Translations under genes and position numbers: made by a program
Shown here: positions 56,538 to 64,000 of the stretch, one piece after another
How the letters are laid out: every line of letters begins with the position of its first letter
Numbering within the stretch: the first letter of the stretch is position 1
NCBI RefSeq assembly: GCF_003990725.2
Contig: NZ_CP030064.1
Coordinates: 1,798,001 to 1,862,000, forward strand
From: Halorubrum sp. PV6
Lineage (GTDB): Archaea > Halobacteriota > Halobacteria > Halobacteriales > Haloferacaceae
Direction of reading: 5' to 3'
DNA length: 64,000 bases
Notes under the pieces: model-generated
Told to the model about the DNA's origin: nothing
What the model saw: the letters and a program-made list of their open reading frames with translations, nothing else
Database searches by the model: none

Positions 56538-56599
56538 GGGCCGCGAGCGCGTCCGGCCCGACCCTCGGTGTCAAGTAGGCGCTCCGAGTAGGGCGTGGT

Positions 56600-57043
56600 A
56601 TGCTCGTAGAGGAGGTGATGACGACGGATCTGGTCACCTGCGACGCCGGTGCGTCGGTCAGGGACGCGAGCGAGCGGATGCTCAGGAACCGCGTCGGCAG
56701 CGTGGTCGTCACGAACGAGGGGTCGCCGGCCGGCATCGCCACCGAGTCCGACGTGTTGTACGCCGGGTACGTCACCGACGACCCGCTCTCACAGATCCCG
56801 CTTCGAAAGGCGATGAGCAGCCCGCTCGTCACCGTGCAACCGACGAAGACGCTCCGGGTCGCCACGGACCGGATGCGCACGGAGGAGGTCAAAAAGCTCG
56901 TCGTCGTCGACGGCATGACGCCGGTCGGTATCCTCACGACGGGCGACATCGTCAACAACTACTCCGCGATCAGGCGCGAAGTGCGCGACCTAGCGGCCGA
57001 GGCGGACGGCTGGTTGAGCCGGAACCGCAGCATCGACGAGTGA
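56600..57043 (+). CDS. CBS-pair protein
   Basis: A 147-residue protein made of two CBS domains (VEEVMTTDLVTCDAGASVRD and RKAMSSPLVTVQPTKTLRVA) and a short C-terminal helix. Such pairs bind adenine nucleotides and regulate partner proteins. It lies 62 bases after the c-di-AMP synthase on the same strand and is convergent with the amino-acid transporter, so it could sense adenine nucleotides for either; that is an inference only. Confidence 0.9.
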   Translation: MLVEEVMTTDLVTCDAGASVRDASERMLRNRVGSVVVTNEGSPAGIATESDVLYAGYVTDDPLSQIPLRKAMSSPLVTVQPTKTLRVATDRMRTEEVKKLVVVDGMTPVGILTTGDIVNNYSAIRREVRDLAAEADGWLSRNRSIDE

Positions 57044-57048
57044 GTCGT

Positions 57049-57088
57049 CGGGGTCGAGGATAGTTCGCCGGGGTCGAATATAGTTCGC
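57049..57088. repeat. Tandem 20-bp duplication between convergent genes
   Basis: CGGGGTCGAGGATAGTTCGC (57049-57068) is followed by a copy with two changes (57069-57088) in the short gap between the CBS gene and the transporter stop. No function apparent. Confidence 0.7.
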
Positions 57089-57103
57089 CGGCGGCGCGAC
57101 GCC

Positions 57104-59506
57104 TTACTCGCCCGTCTCCGACTCCGCGGCCTGCGTCGGGCTACGCTGGATTCCACGGAGGTACCGGTACACCGGGTAGACGTACTCCTCGATGGGGCCT
57201 TGGACCCCGCGCGGACTGGAGTACACCAACACCGGAAGCCCGCTCCCGCGGGCGAGTTGGATCACGTTGTCGGGGGTGCTCCCGAAGACGCGCCGGCGGA
57301 GCCGACGCGTTCGGGTGGCGCCGATGAGGAGGAGCCCCCCGTTCTCGCTCGCCTGTTCGACCAGGCCGTCGGCGATGGTCTGGGCCGTGATGTTCTGTAT
57401 CTGCACCGTCGACGCGTCGGGGAGGCCGGAGACGGTCGCTTCCGTGTTCTCCGGGCGCCCCTCGCCGCCCTCGGGCGTGATGTTGATCACGTTTATCTCC
57501 GCGCCCCGCTCGCCCATCCGGTTGATAATCGAGAGGAGGTCCATGTGGTGTGGACCGCCGCCCGCGCCGACGTTGACCACGTCGAGCGCGTCGGGGTCGA
57601 CCACGCCGCTGGCGAACAGCACGCCGCACGGCGACTTGTACTCGACGTGTTCGGCGACCTCGGTGTGTTCCTCGGGGTAGCCCATCAACACGAGGTCGGA
57701 CTCCTCGTTTCGCGCCGTCTGGACGATGTCGAAGCCGACGTCGCGACAGGTGTGGCCCTCAACGGCGTACGACACGTCGAGGTCCTCGGCGGCGAGCAGC
57801 TCTTGAATCCGCGTGACGCGACCGCGAGTGACCTCCTCGACCGCCTCGTAGGGGGTCTGTTCCGGGATCTGCGTGACCGTCATCACGTCGACGAACGGCT
57901 CGCCCTCCTGGAACCGCCCGATCGACGCTGCCAGTCGGACGTATCTGACGGCGCGCTCCGGGCGCGCCACCGGAACGAGGATGCGGAACGAGTCGTCTCC
58001 GGGCGTCTCCGAGGCCGTCGCGTCGGTTGCCGCCTCGTCCGTCAGGTTGGCGCCGGCTCCCGCGGCGGTCTCGGTCGAGGGCGTGGACGGGACGACCTCC
58101 TCGTACAGCTCGTCCATGTCGGGCTCGCCGCCCCAGATCAGGTAGACCGCGAGCACGCCGACGATGAGGACGCTGCCGACGAGGACGCCCTTCGGCGGGA
58201 GGTTAGTGATGAGTCCGACGTTCGCGATCACGCCGACGATCGGGACCAGGGGGACGCCCGGCACGCTGAAGCCGCGCTCGATGTCGGGGAACCGGCGCCG
58301 CGAGTAGATGAGCGCGATGTTCACCACGGAGAGCGGCAGGAGGAGGTTCAGCGTGGCGAAGCCGGTGAGCGTCGTCAGTCCGAGCTCCGTGAGCGTGAGC
58401 TGTCCGACGGCCGGCAGCGTGACGGTGAGGTCGAACGGGATCAGCCCCCCCTCGGCCGGGAAGAGCCCGATGAACACGACGATGAGCGCGACGATGACCC
58501 CCGTGGCGGACATCACGCTCCAGAACGGCGTCCCGTACTGCCGGTGAATCCGCGAGAACGGCCGCGGCGCCTGCCCCTGCCGGCCCATCAGCGACCCGAT
58601 CCCGCTCGCCGCGAGGATGCTCGCGTTCGACGCGCTCACCATGCTGAAGATCGCTCCCGCGACGATGAGCGACCGCCCCGCGGGGCCGAGGAACCCGGCG
58701 GCGACGCGACCCATCGCGGTCTCGCCCTCCTGTGCGATCACCTCGGCCGGGACCGGTGAGTTGACCATCGACACGATGACGAGCGCGTAGAGGACCGTGA
58801 CCGTGAGGATGCTCGCGCCGATTGCGAGCGGAACCGTCCGGCGGGGTTCGATGATCTCGCCGGCGCTCGCCGCGATGGCGGAGAACCCGAAGAAGGTGAT
58901 GAACGCGAGCGCCGCGATCGAGACGATCCCCACCGGGTCGGTCGTGAAGCCGGCGGCGAAGGTGTCTGCGGCGACCGCCGGGCCTCGGAACGCGACCGCG
59001 CCGCCGACGAACGCTAAGAGGACGGCCACCTTCGCGCCCGTGACGAACAGTTGGAAGGTGCCGCTCTCTTCGGTCCCTCTGGCGTTGAGCGCGCCGAGCA
59101 ACAGGGCCGCGAGGACGCCGGAGGTCCCGTGCGGGAGGAAGTGCAGCGATTCTGGGAGGATGAATCGAATGACCCACTCGTCCATCGTCGCGAGGTAGAA
59201 GGCGGTGGTTCCGGTGTAGCCCAAAAACAGCATGGCGCCGACGACGTAGATCAGGGTGTCGTGTTCGAAGGTGCGCGAGGAGAACAGATAGCCGCCGCCG
59301 TTCTCGGAGTAGATCGACGCGAACTCCGAGTACGACGCCGCGGTCAGGCCGGCGACGATCGCCGCGAGGACGAAGGCGATGACGGCGCTGCTCCCGATCT
59401 CGGCGACGGCGGTGCCCGAAAGCGAGAAGATCCCCGCCGCGATCATCGTCCCGAGCCCGATCGCGTAGGCGATTTTGAAATCGAGCGTCCGGGTGTGCTC
59501 TACCAT
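57104..59506 (-). CDS. APC-family amino-acid transporter fused to stress-protein domains
   Basis: An 800-residue protein. Residues about 1-470 are an APC transporter with twelve helices (GLGTMIAAGIFSLSGTAVAE, FGFSAIAASAGEIIEPRRTV). Residues about 515-650 and 655-775 form two UspA-like domains (FRILVPVARPERAVRYVRLA; GADGLVEQ-type helix, LLLIGATRTRRLRRRVFGST), cytosolic regulatory modules seen in archaeal cationic amino-acid transporters. The ATG before VEHTRTLDFK was chosen over a GTG seven codons upstream. Confidence 0.9.
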   Translation of the reverse strand: MVEHTRTLDFKIAYAIGLGTMIAAGIFSLSGTAVAEIGSSAVIAFVLAAIVAGLTAASYSEFASIYSENGGGYLFSSRTFEHDTLIYVVGAMLFLGYTGTTAFYLATMDEWVIRFILPESLHFLPHGTSGVLAALLLGALNARGTEESGTFQLFVTGAKVAVLLAFVGGAVAFRGPAVAADTFAAGFTTDPVGIVSIAALAFITFFGFSAIAASAGEIIEPRRTVPLAIGASILTVTVLYALVIVSMVNSPVPAEVIAQEGETAMGRVAAGFLGPAGRSLIVAGAIFSMVSASNASILAASGIGSLMGRQGQAPRPFSRIHRQYGTPFWSVMSATGVIVALIVVFIGLFPAEGGLIPFDLTVTLPAVGQLTLTELGLTTLTGFATLNLLLPLSVVNIALIYSRRRFPDIERGFSVPGVPLVPIVGVIANVGLITNLPPKGVLVGSVLIVGVLAVYLIWGGEPDMDELYEEVVPSTPSTETAAGAGANLTDEAATDATASETPGDDSFRILVPVARPERAVRYVRLAASIGRFQEGEPFVDVMTVTQIPEQTPYEAVEEVTRGRVTRIQELLAAEDLDVSYAVEGHTCRDVGFDIVQTARNEESDLVLMGYPEEHTEVAEHVEYKSPCGVLFASGVVDPDALDVVNVGAGGGPHHMDLLSIINRMGERGAEINVINITPEGGEGRPENTEATVSGLPDASTVQIQNITAQTIADGLVEQASENGGLLLIGATRTRRLRRRVFGSTPDNVIQLARGSGLPVLVYSSPRGVQGPIEEYVYPVYRYLRGIQRSPTQAAESETGE

Positions 59507-59623
59507 TGGCGCAAGATCTGAAACCACCCTACCAAAAACTATTGATTCGTCACTCGGGCGGCGTCTATACTATTGAATCCGTATCGGCGGGGGATTTATT
59601 CGCGTCCCCCGTGAGGCTGTGAC

Positions 59624-60172
59624 ATGCGCGTTGGTCTCGTCTCAGACACTCACGACGACCTCGCCGCCGTCGAGGCGGCCGTAGCGGCCTTCGAACGCGA
59701 GCGCGTCGACGTCGTCGTCCACTGCGGCGACTTCGTCGCGCCCTTTTCCGTGACTCCGTTCGAGATGGACGGAGTCGACTTCTACGCCGCGCGCGGCAAC
59801 AACGACGGGGAGTGGGCGGTACAGTCGACCGTCGAGTCGTTCGGGACGTACCTCGGCGAGGCCGGGACCCTCTCGCTCGGCGGCGAGGGAGCGCGCGGCG
59901 AGCAGGGCGCCGTCGACATCGCCGTCACCCACGGAACGAGCGGCGTCGTCGTCGACGCGCTCGTCGACTGCGGCGACTACGACTACGTGGTTCACGGGCA
60001 CACCCACGCGCACGGCGTCGAGGAGCGCGACGGGACGGTCCGGATAAACCCCGGCGGCCTCCCGATTCCGGTCGAGGGCGCCGACGAGACGTTCAGGGTC
60101 GCGACGCTCGACGTCGACGCGGACGGCGCGTCCGGCGCCGAGGCGGTGACGCATCACGCGCTCGATTTATAA
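59624..60172 (+). CDS. YfcE/MJ0936-type metallophosphoesterase
   Basis: A 182-residue calcineurin-like phosphodiesterase with the complete metal motif set: SDTHDD at 8-12, HCGDF at 33-37, GNNDGEW near 58, TH at the second domain and the C-terminal GHTHAHG. It hydrolyses small phosphodiesters in characterised relatives; physiological substrate unknown. A GATTTATT element about 30 nt upstream supports the ATG. Convergent with the sensor kinase. Confidence 0.93.
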   Translation: MRVGLVSDTHDDLAAVEAAVAAFERERVDVVVHCGDFVAPFSVTPFEMDGVDFYAARGNNDGEWAVQSTVESFGTYLGEAGTLSLGGEGARGEQGAVDIAVTHGTSGVVVDALVDCGDYDYVVHGHTHAHGVEERDGTVRINPGGLPIPVEGADETFRVATLDVDADGASGAEAVTHHALDL

Positions 60173-60211
60173 CTGATCGCGGCGTCGGTTTATAGCGAAT
60201 CGCGGCGTCGG
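60166..60211. repeat. Two 23-bp direct repeats each starting TTTATA
   Basis: Units at 60166-60188 and 60189-60211 share TTTATA and ATCGCGGCGTCGG; a third TTTATA follows at about 60219. They overlap the end of the phosphoesterase gene and fill the gap before the kinase stop. They may be promoter-like or a chance duplication. Confidence 0.7.
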
Positions 60212-60242
60212 GTCGCTGTTTATAAACGGCACCGCCCGAGGC

Positions 60243-61775
60243 TCACTCGTCCGCGGCGACGTCGACGCCTCGGAACTCGAAGCGCGCGCCGCCCGCGTCG
60301 CCGTCGCCGAGGGTGAGCGTCCAGCCGTGGGCGTCGGCCACCTCCGAGACGATTTTGAGGCCGAACCCCGTCCCCTCCGGGTCGGTCGAGATGCCGGCGT
60401 CGAACACCTCGTCGCGGCGGTCGGCGGGAATTCCCGGTCCGTCGTCGACGACGTAGAACCCCTCGCCGTCGGCGAGGGCGCCGACCTCGACGCGGACGGA
60501 GTCCCCGGCGTGAGCGACGGCGTTCGCGAACAGGTTCTCGAGCGCCTGTCGGAGCCGGCTCCGGTCGGCCTGCAGGCCGAGGTCGTCCGCGACGACCATC
60601 GCTGCGTCACCGGCGTCGACGGCCTCCCACGACTCCGTCGCCACGGCGGCCAGCGACACGGCCTCGGTCTCGTCGATGGCGGCGCCCTGTCTCGCGAGCG
60701 CCAGCATGTCTTCGACGAGCGCCTCCATCCGGGACAGCGCGCGGGCCAGCGCGTCGACTTCGGCGGCGTCGCCGTCCTCGCCTCGAAGTTTCTCGCGGAG
60801 CAGGTCGAGGTTCCCCGCGGCGACGTTGAGCGGGCTCCGGAGGTCGTGTGAGACGAGGCTCGCGAACTCCTCTAAGCGGTCGCGCTCGCGGAGAATCTCG
60901 CGTTCGCGGACGCGAAGTTGGCGTTCGCGTTCGATCCGGACGAACACCATCGTGACGGTGGCGGCCCACAGGCGAGCGACGGCGAGGTCGGTCTCGTCGA
61001 ACGCGTCTCGTTCCGTCGCGCCGATGTCGAGCAGTCCGTACCGGCCGAGCGGGAGGATCAGCTCGCTCAGGATCGGCGAGTCCGGGTTGTGACGGTCCGT
61101 CTCGGCGTGCGTGTCGGCGACGTACACCGCGTCGCCGGACTCGAACGTCGCCCACGAGATGCTGGGGTCGTGGGGACCGAAGGTCGGGTGATCGCCCACG
61201 ATCTCCTCAGCGGTGTCGGTCCACACCGCCGGAGCGAGGACGTCGCGGTCGTCGTCGTACAGCCAGATCGCCGCGATCGAATGGCCGAGCACCTCCTCTA
61301 CGTACTCGACCGCCGCCTCCGCGGCGAACTCCCGGTCGGTCGTCTTCAGCAGTTCCTGGGTCGCCTCGTGAAGCGCCTCCAGCGTCTGTGTCCGGCGGTG
61401 CAGTTCGGCCTCTTGCGCGCGCTTCTCTCTGACGTCGACGATGGTGACGACGAGGTAGCGCTCGCCGCCCTGCTCGAACGGCCCAAGGCTGATCGTGACG
61501 GGGACTTCGGTCCCGTCCGCGCGTGACGCGTGCAGATCCAGGCTCGCGGCCATCGAGCGCGGCTGTGGGTCGCGGATGTATTGGTGTAGCTCCGCCCCGG
61601 CCGTGCCGTCGTCGGGGTCGTACAACAGCGACTCCAGGGACATTCCCTCCACCGCGTCCGGCGCGTATCCGAGGTTCGCCTCGATCCGGCTGTTGCCGGC
61701 GCGGACGACGCCCTCGCTGTCGACGATGACGACCGCGTCCGGGATGCCTTCGAGCGCCTCCGGGAATCGCTCCAT
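60243..61775 (-). CDS. PAS-GAF sensor histidine kinase
   Basis: A 510-residue soluble kinase: PAS domain at about 5-125 (IPDAVVIVDSEGVVRAGNSR), GAF domain at about 140-285, and kinase core with the H box SLVSHDLRSPLNVAAGN, N box NLFANAVAHAG and G boxes VDDGPGIP and GTGFGLKIV. No membrane helix. The ATG overlaps the end of the preceding DUF5806 gene region by context (two bases after its stop), so they form one transcript. No response regulator is adjacent. The signal sensed by PAS or GAF is unknown. Confidence 0.9.
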   Translation of the reverse strand: MERFPEALEGIPDAVVIVDSEGVVRAGNSRIEANLGYAPDAVEGMSLESLLYDPDDGTAGAELHQYIRDPQPRSMAASLDLHASRADGTEVPVTISLGPFEQGGERYLVVTIVDVREKRAQEAELHRRTQTLEALHEATQELLKTTDREFAAEAAVEYVEEVLGHSIAAIWLYDDDRDVLAPAVWTDTAEEIVGDHPTFGPHDPSISWATFESGDAVYVADTHAETDRHNPDSPILSELILPLGRYGLLDIGATERDAFDETDLAVARLWAATVTMVFVRIERERQLRVREREILRERDRLEEFASLVSHDLRSPLNVAAGNLDLLREKLRGEDGDAAEVDALARALSRMEALVEDMLALARQGAAIDETEAVSLAAVATESWEAVDAGDAAMVVADDLGLQADRSRLRQALENLFANAVAHAGDSVRVEVGALADGEGFYVVDDGPGIPADRRDEVFDAGISTDPEGTGFGLKIVSEVADAHGWTLTLGDGDAGGARFEFRGVDVAADE

Positions 61776-61777
61776 CA

Positions 61778-62539
61778 CTACTCCTCGCTCGACTCGTGGA
61801 CGTGCCCGCACTCGGGACACCGGACCTCTTCGCCCCGGAGGTCCGCGGAGGAGGCGCGCACCTCGCGCATCACCTCGCTGATTCGGTCTTCCGCTTCGAG
61901 CTCGTCGGCGACCGCGAGGTCGACGCCCTCGACCTCCAAGAGGAACTTCGCGACCTCGGTCACCTCGTACATCATCTCGTCTAAGTCTTCGGCGGTGAAA
62001 AAGCCCGACATCGCCCCGTAGAGGAACGTCGCGCCCGCTTTCGTCACTTTCTCTTCGAAGGAGTACCGCGCCTGATTGACCGCCTGCGGGGTGTAGGTGT
62101 CCGTCATGAACGGGACCAGTTCGGGGAGGTTCTCGCCGATCTTCGTCATCTCGACGCCCGTCTCGGTCCGGAAGTCGGCGCAGAGTCGCGCTATCGCCCA
62201 CTCGCGGGCCGTGATGTACGTCCGGTCGCGGAGGAACTCGTTGACGCGCTCGTAGCGAGCGCCGTCCATCTTCTTGAACCGCTCGTACTTGCGGACCTCT
62301 GGCGGCACGTCGTCTCCCGCCGGGGCGCTGTCCTCGTCGTTCGTGTCGCTGGCGCCGTCCTCGGCCTCGTCGTCGTTCGTGTCGCTGCGCTGGGCCTCGT
62401 CGCTGACGCGCCCGCTCGCCGTCTCGTCGACCGCCTGCTGGGGCTGATCGCTCGTCTGCGAGGCCTCCGGCGCGGAACCGCCGCGCTCGCCGGAGGGCTC
62501 CGATCCCCGCTCCGATTCGGGATCGGTTGAATCGTTCAT
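61778..62539 (-). CDS. DUF5806-type haloarchaeal protein
   Basis: A 253-residue protein. The first 75 residues are a disordered acidic extension; the rest is helical (KYERFKKMDGARYERVNEFL, ITAREWAIARLCADF, ENLPELVPFMTDTYTPQAVN) and ends in a CPECGHVH knuckle. I associate it with DUF5806; function unknown. A CTTTTATCC element about 26 nt before the ATG suggests leaderless expression. The histidine kinase follows directly, so the two may be functionally linked. Confidence 0.8.
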   Translation of the reverse strand: MNDSTDPESERGSEPSGERGGSAPEASQTSDQPQQAVDETASGRVSDEAQRSDTNDDEAEDGASDTNDEDSAPAGDDVPPEVRKYERFKKMDGARYERVNEFLRDRTYITAREWAIARLCADFRTETGVEMTKIGENLPELVPFMTDTYTPQAVNQARYSFEEKVTKAGATFLYGAMSGFFTAEDLDEMMYEVTEVAKFLLEVEGVDLAVADELEAEDRISEVMREVRASSADLRGEEVRCPECGHVHESSEE

Positions 62540-62634
62540 ACGCTGTATGGGTTTCTCCCCGGATAAAAGGGTTGTCGGTGGCTGCCACCGTCATCGGAGA
62601 TCCATTTTTTGTACCACCGTGCGGACGTGGAGAT

Positions 62635-63003
62635 ATGAAGGTGCTTTGCGGAATCGGTGGCAGCGAGGACTCGTTCCGTGCGTTAGATCAGACCGTCGAA
62701 CGCGCCGCGGTCGCGGACGACGATCTCACGGTCGCCGTCGTCGAGAATCCGGACTCGTCGGTCGACCCGAACGAGATCGTCACGCGGGCGGAGTCGACGG
62801 TCGCCGACGCGGGACTCGACGCGGAGGTCCGACAGGTCGAAGGCGATCCGGGGAGCCGGCTGGTTGAGATCGCCGAGTCCGAAGGGTTCGATCAGATCGT
62901 CCTCGGCGGCGGACACACGAGCCCGATGGGGAAGATCACGATCGGGTCGATCGCCGAGTTCGTACTGCTCAACGCAAAAACGTCCGTGACGCTGGTCAGA
63001 TGA
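62635..63003 (+). CDS. Short universal stress protein
   Basis: A 122-residue UspA-like protein, MKVLCGIGGSEDSFRALDQT at the N-terminus and LGGGHTSPMGKITIGSIAEF with a recognisable G-x2-G-x9-G-S-like loop. The first helix is shorter than in standard UspA. It starts after a T-rich promoter element and its stop codon overlaps the acetyltransferase start (ATGA), so the two are co-translated. Confidence 0.88.
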   Translation: MKVLCGIGGSEDSFRALDQTVERAAVADDDLTVAVVENPDSSVDPNEIVTRAESTVADAGLDAEVRQVEGDPGSRLVEIAESEGFDQIVLGGGHTSPMGKITIGSIAEFVLLNAKTSVTLVR

Positions 63004-63596
63004 GCGACCGAGGATACCCCGCCGAGGTGGCCGACGAGTTCCCCGCGCCGCCGACGGAGTTCACCGACGGGGAGGACCGGACCGTCGAGGTCCGGCCGTA
63101 CGACGGGACCGACGAGGAGTACGAGTCGCTCGTCGAGATGTACGACGACTTCGACCCGGCCGACCGCGCACAGGGGATCCCGCCGGGCGGCGAGGCGCGG
63201 ATCCGCGAGTGGTTAGACGCGATCCTCGGCGACGACTGTCTCAACGTGATCGCGTGGTGCGGCGGCGAGGTCGCCGGGCACGCCACCCTCGTCCCCGACG
63301 AAGACGCGAACGAACTCGCGATCTTCGTCCACCAGACGTACCAGCGGGCCGGCATCGGGACCCACCTGATCCGCGGGCTCCTCGGGTACGGACAGACGGA
63401 GGGCGTCCGGAAGGTGTGGCTCACCGTCGAGCGGTGGAACCGCGCCGCTGTCTCGCTGTACAAGAAGATCGGCTTCGAGACCTCCAACGCGGAGAGCTTC
63501 GAACTGGAGATGGGGCTCCGGCTGAATCCGGACGGCGGCGCGGGCAACGCCGAGTCGGACGAGGACGCAGACGAACCCGAAACGGACGACGCGTAG
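63000..63596 (+). CDS. GNAT-family N-acetyltransferase
   Basis: A 198-residue acetyltransferase with the acetyl-CoA loop VHQTYQRAGIGTHLIRGLLG and the following WLTVERWNRAAVSLYKKIGF. The acidic N-terminal 30 residues and a poly-acidic tail are halophilic features. Overlap with the upstream Usp gene implies a two-gene operon. Haloarchaea often pair Usp and GNAT genes; a role in lysine acetylation of a stress protein is a guess. Confidence 0.9.
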   Translation: MSDRGYPAEVADEFPAPPTEFTDGEDRTVEVRPYDGTDEEYESLVEMYDDFDPADRAQGIPPGGEARIREWLDAILGDDCLNVIAWCGGEVAGHATLVPDEDANELAIFVHQTYQRAGIGTHLIRGLLGYGQTEGVRKVWLTVERWNRAAVSLYKKIGFETSNAESFELEMGLRLNPDGGAGNAESDEDADEPETDDA

Positions 63597-63707
63597 CACC
63601 GACCGCCCGGCCGCGGCGACCGCAGTCGGCACCGCCGATCGGGGGGAGTCGGCGTAGGGTTGGCCGGGATCTTTAACCCTTTACGTGCGGCGGGCGAGCG
63701 CTCGGTT

Positions 63708-64000
63708 ATGAGCCATCGGATTCTACTGCTGGGAGCGCCGGGAGCCGGAAAGGGGACACAGAGCAAGCGACTCGCCGACGAGTACGGCGTCGAGCACGTG
63801 ACGACGGGCGACGCGCTCCGCGCGAACAAGGATATGGAGACGGAGTACGGGACGCCGCGGTCGTTCATGGAGGCGGGCGACCTCGTTCCGGACCCGGTCG
63901 TCAACGAGATCGTCGAGGCCGCCCTCGCGGACGCCGACGGGTTCGTGCTCGACGGGTATCCGCGCAACCTCGAACAGGCGGAGTTCCTCTCCGAGATCAC
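63708..64000 (+). CDS. adk: Adenylate kinase (3' end beyond window)
   Basis: Interconverts ATP, ADP and AMP. The first 97 residues are present: Walker A in [20 protein letters not shown], the AMP-binding [11 protein letters not shown] and [10 protein letters not shown]. The frame is open to the window end. The start is supported by a TTTAACCCTTTA element about 30 nt upstream. Confidence 0.95.
   Translation, partial: MSHRILLLGAPGAGKGTQSKRLADEYGVEHVTTGDALRANKDMETEYGTPRSFMEAGDLVPDPVVNEIVEAALADADGFVLDGYPRNLEQAEFLSEI

Overview
The window is a gene-dense stretch of chromosome from an extremely halophilic archaeon (class Halobacteria; Halorubrum-like is my guess from overall gene content, not a measured assignment). 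The evidence is a very GC-rich sequence, acidic proteins, archaeal ribosomal proteins (L7Ae, S28e, L24e), aIF-1A, a CetZ tubulin, F420 cofactor genes (cofC, cofG), the bacterioruberin genes (crtD-lyeJ-cruF), GHMP-type shikimate kinase and many leaderless genes with a TATA box about 26-28 nt before the start codon. No insertion sequence, CRISPR array or prophage was seen. The left edge cuts the L7Ae gene and the right edge cuts adenylate kinase.

0-22 kb is mostly housekeeping: the L7Ae-S28e-L24e-ndk operon, carbonic anhydrase, a P-loop kinase with a leaderless upstream ORF, aIF-1A, thiolase, gpmI, transporters, the UPF0200/UPF0201 pair, tRNA-Arg(TCT), MscS, moaA, an RNase Z-like hydrolase, trpS, a HerA/DUF87-type ATPase and a secreted ComEC-like hydrolase coupled to a DUF3006 protein.

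22-29 kb is a signalling patch. A two-domain KaiC-family ATPase overlaps a histidine kinase carrying a receiver-like N-terminus, several PAS domains and a complete LOV flavin-binding signature (C437). Next come a transducer fragment without sensor or membrane parts, a HalOD1 protein, an MFS carrier and a truncated Tat lipoprotein behind an inverted repeat.

29-36 kb holds aromatic biosynthesis genes, a lipoprotein/membrane operon, a ferredoxin, tRNA-Leu(TAA) with a nearby copy of its 3' end (an integration scar next to an AT-rich small gene) and a second DMT transporter.

36-40.2 kb is the most interesting part. A four-gene operon (two proteins of unknown function, a 52-residue protein and a DtxR-family regulator lacking nearly all canonical metal ligands), a PAS histidine kinase and an Nfu-type Fe-S protein share palindromic operators of the form TTTAGGYNNRCCTAAA. 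This looks like one small regulon.

40-64 kb includes thymidylate kinase, a CNNM/CorC transporter, CetZ, F420 genes, MscS, MATE, the carotenoid operon, a DacZ-type c-di-AMP synthase, a CBS protein, an amino-acid transporter fused to stress domains, another histidine kinase and several universal stress proteins. Four genes or operons (P-loop kinase, DtxR operon, CNNM, dacZ) are preceded by 12-19 codon ORFs that start where a leaderless transcript should begin and end at or just before the main start codon. This suggests a recurrent translational-coupling device.
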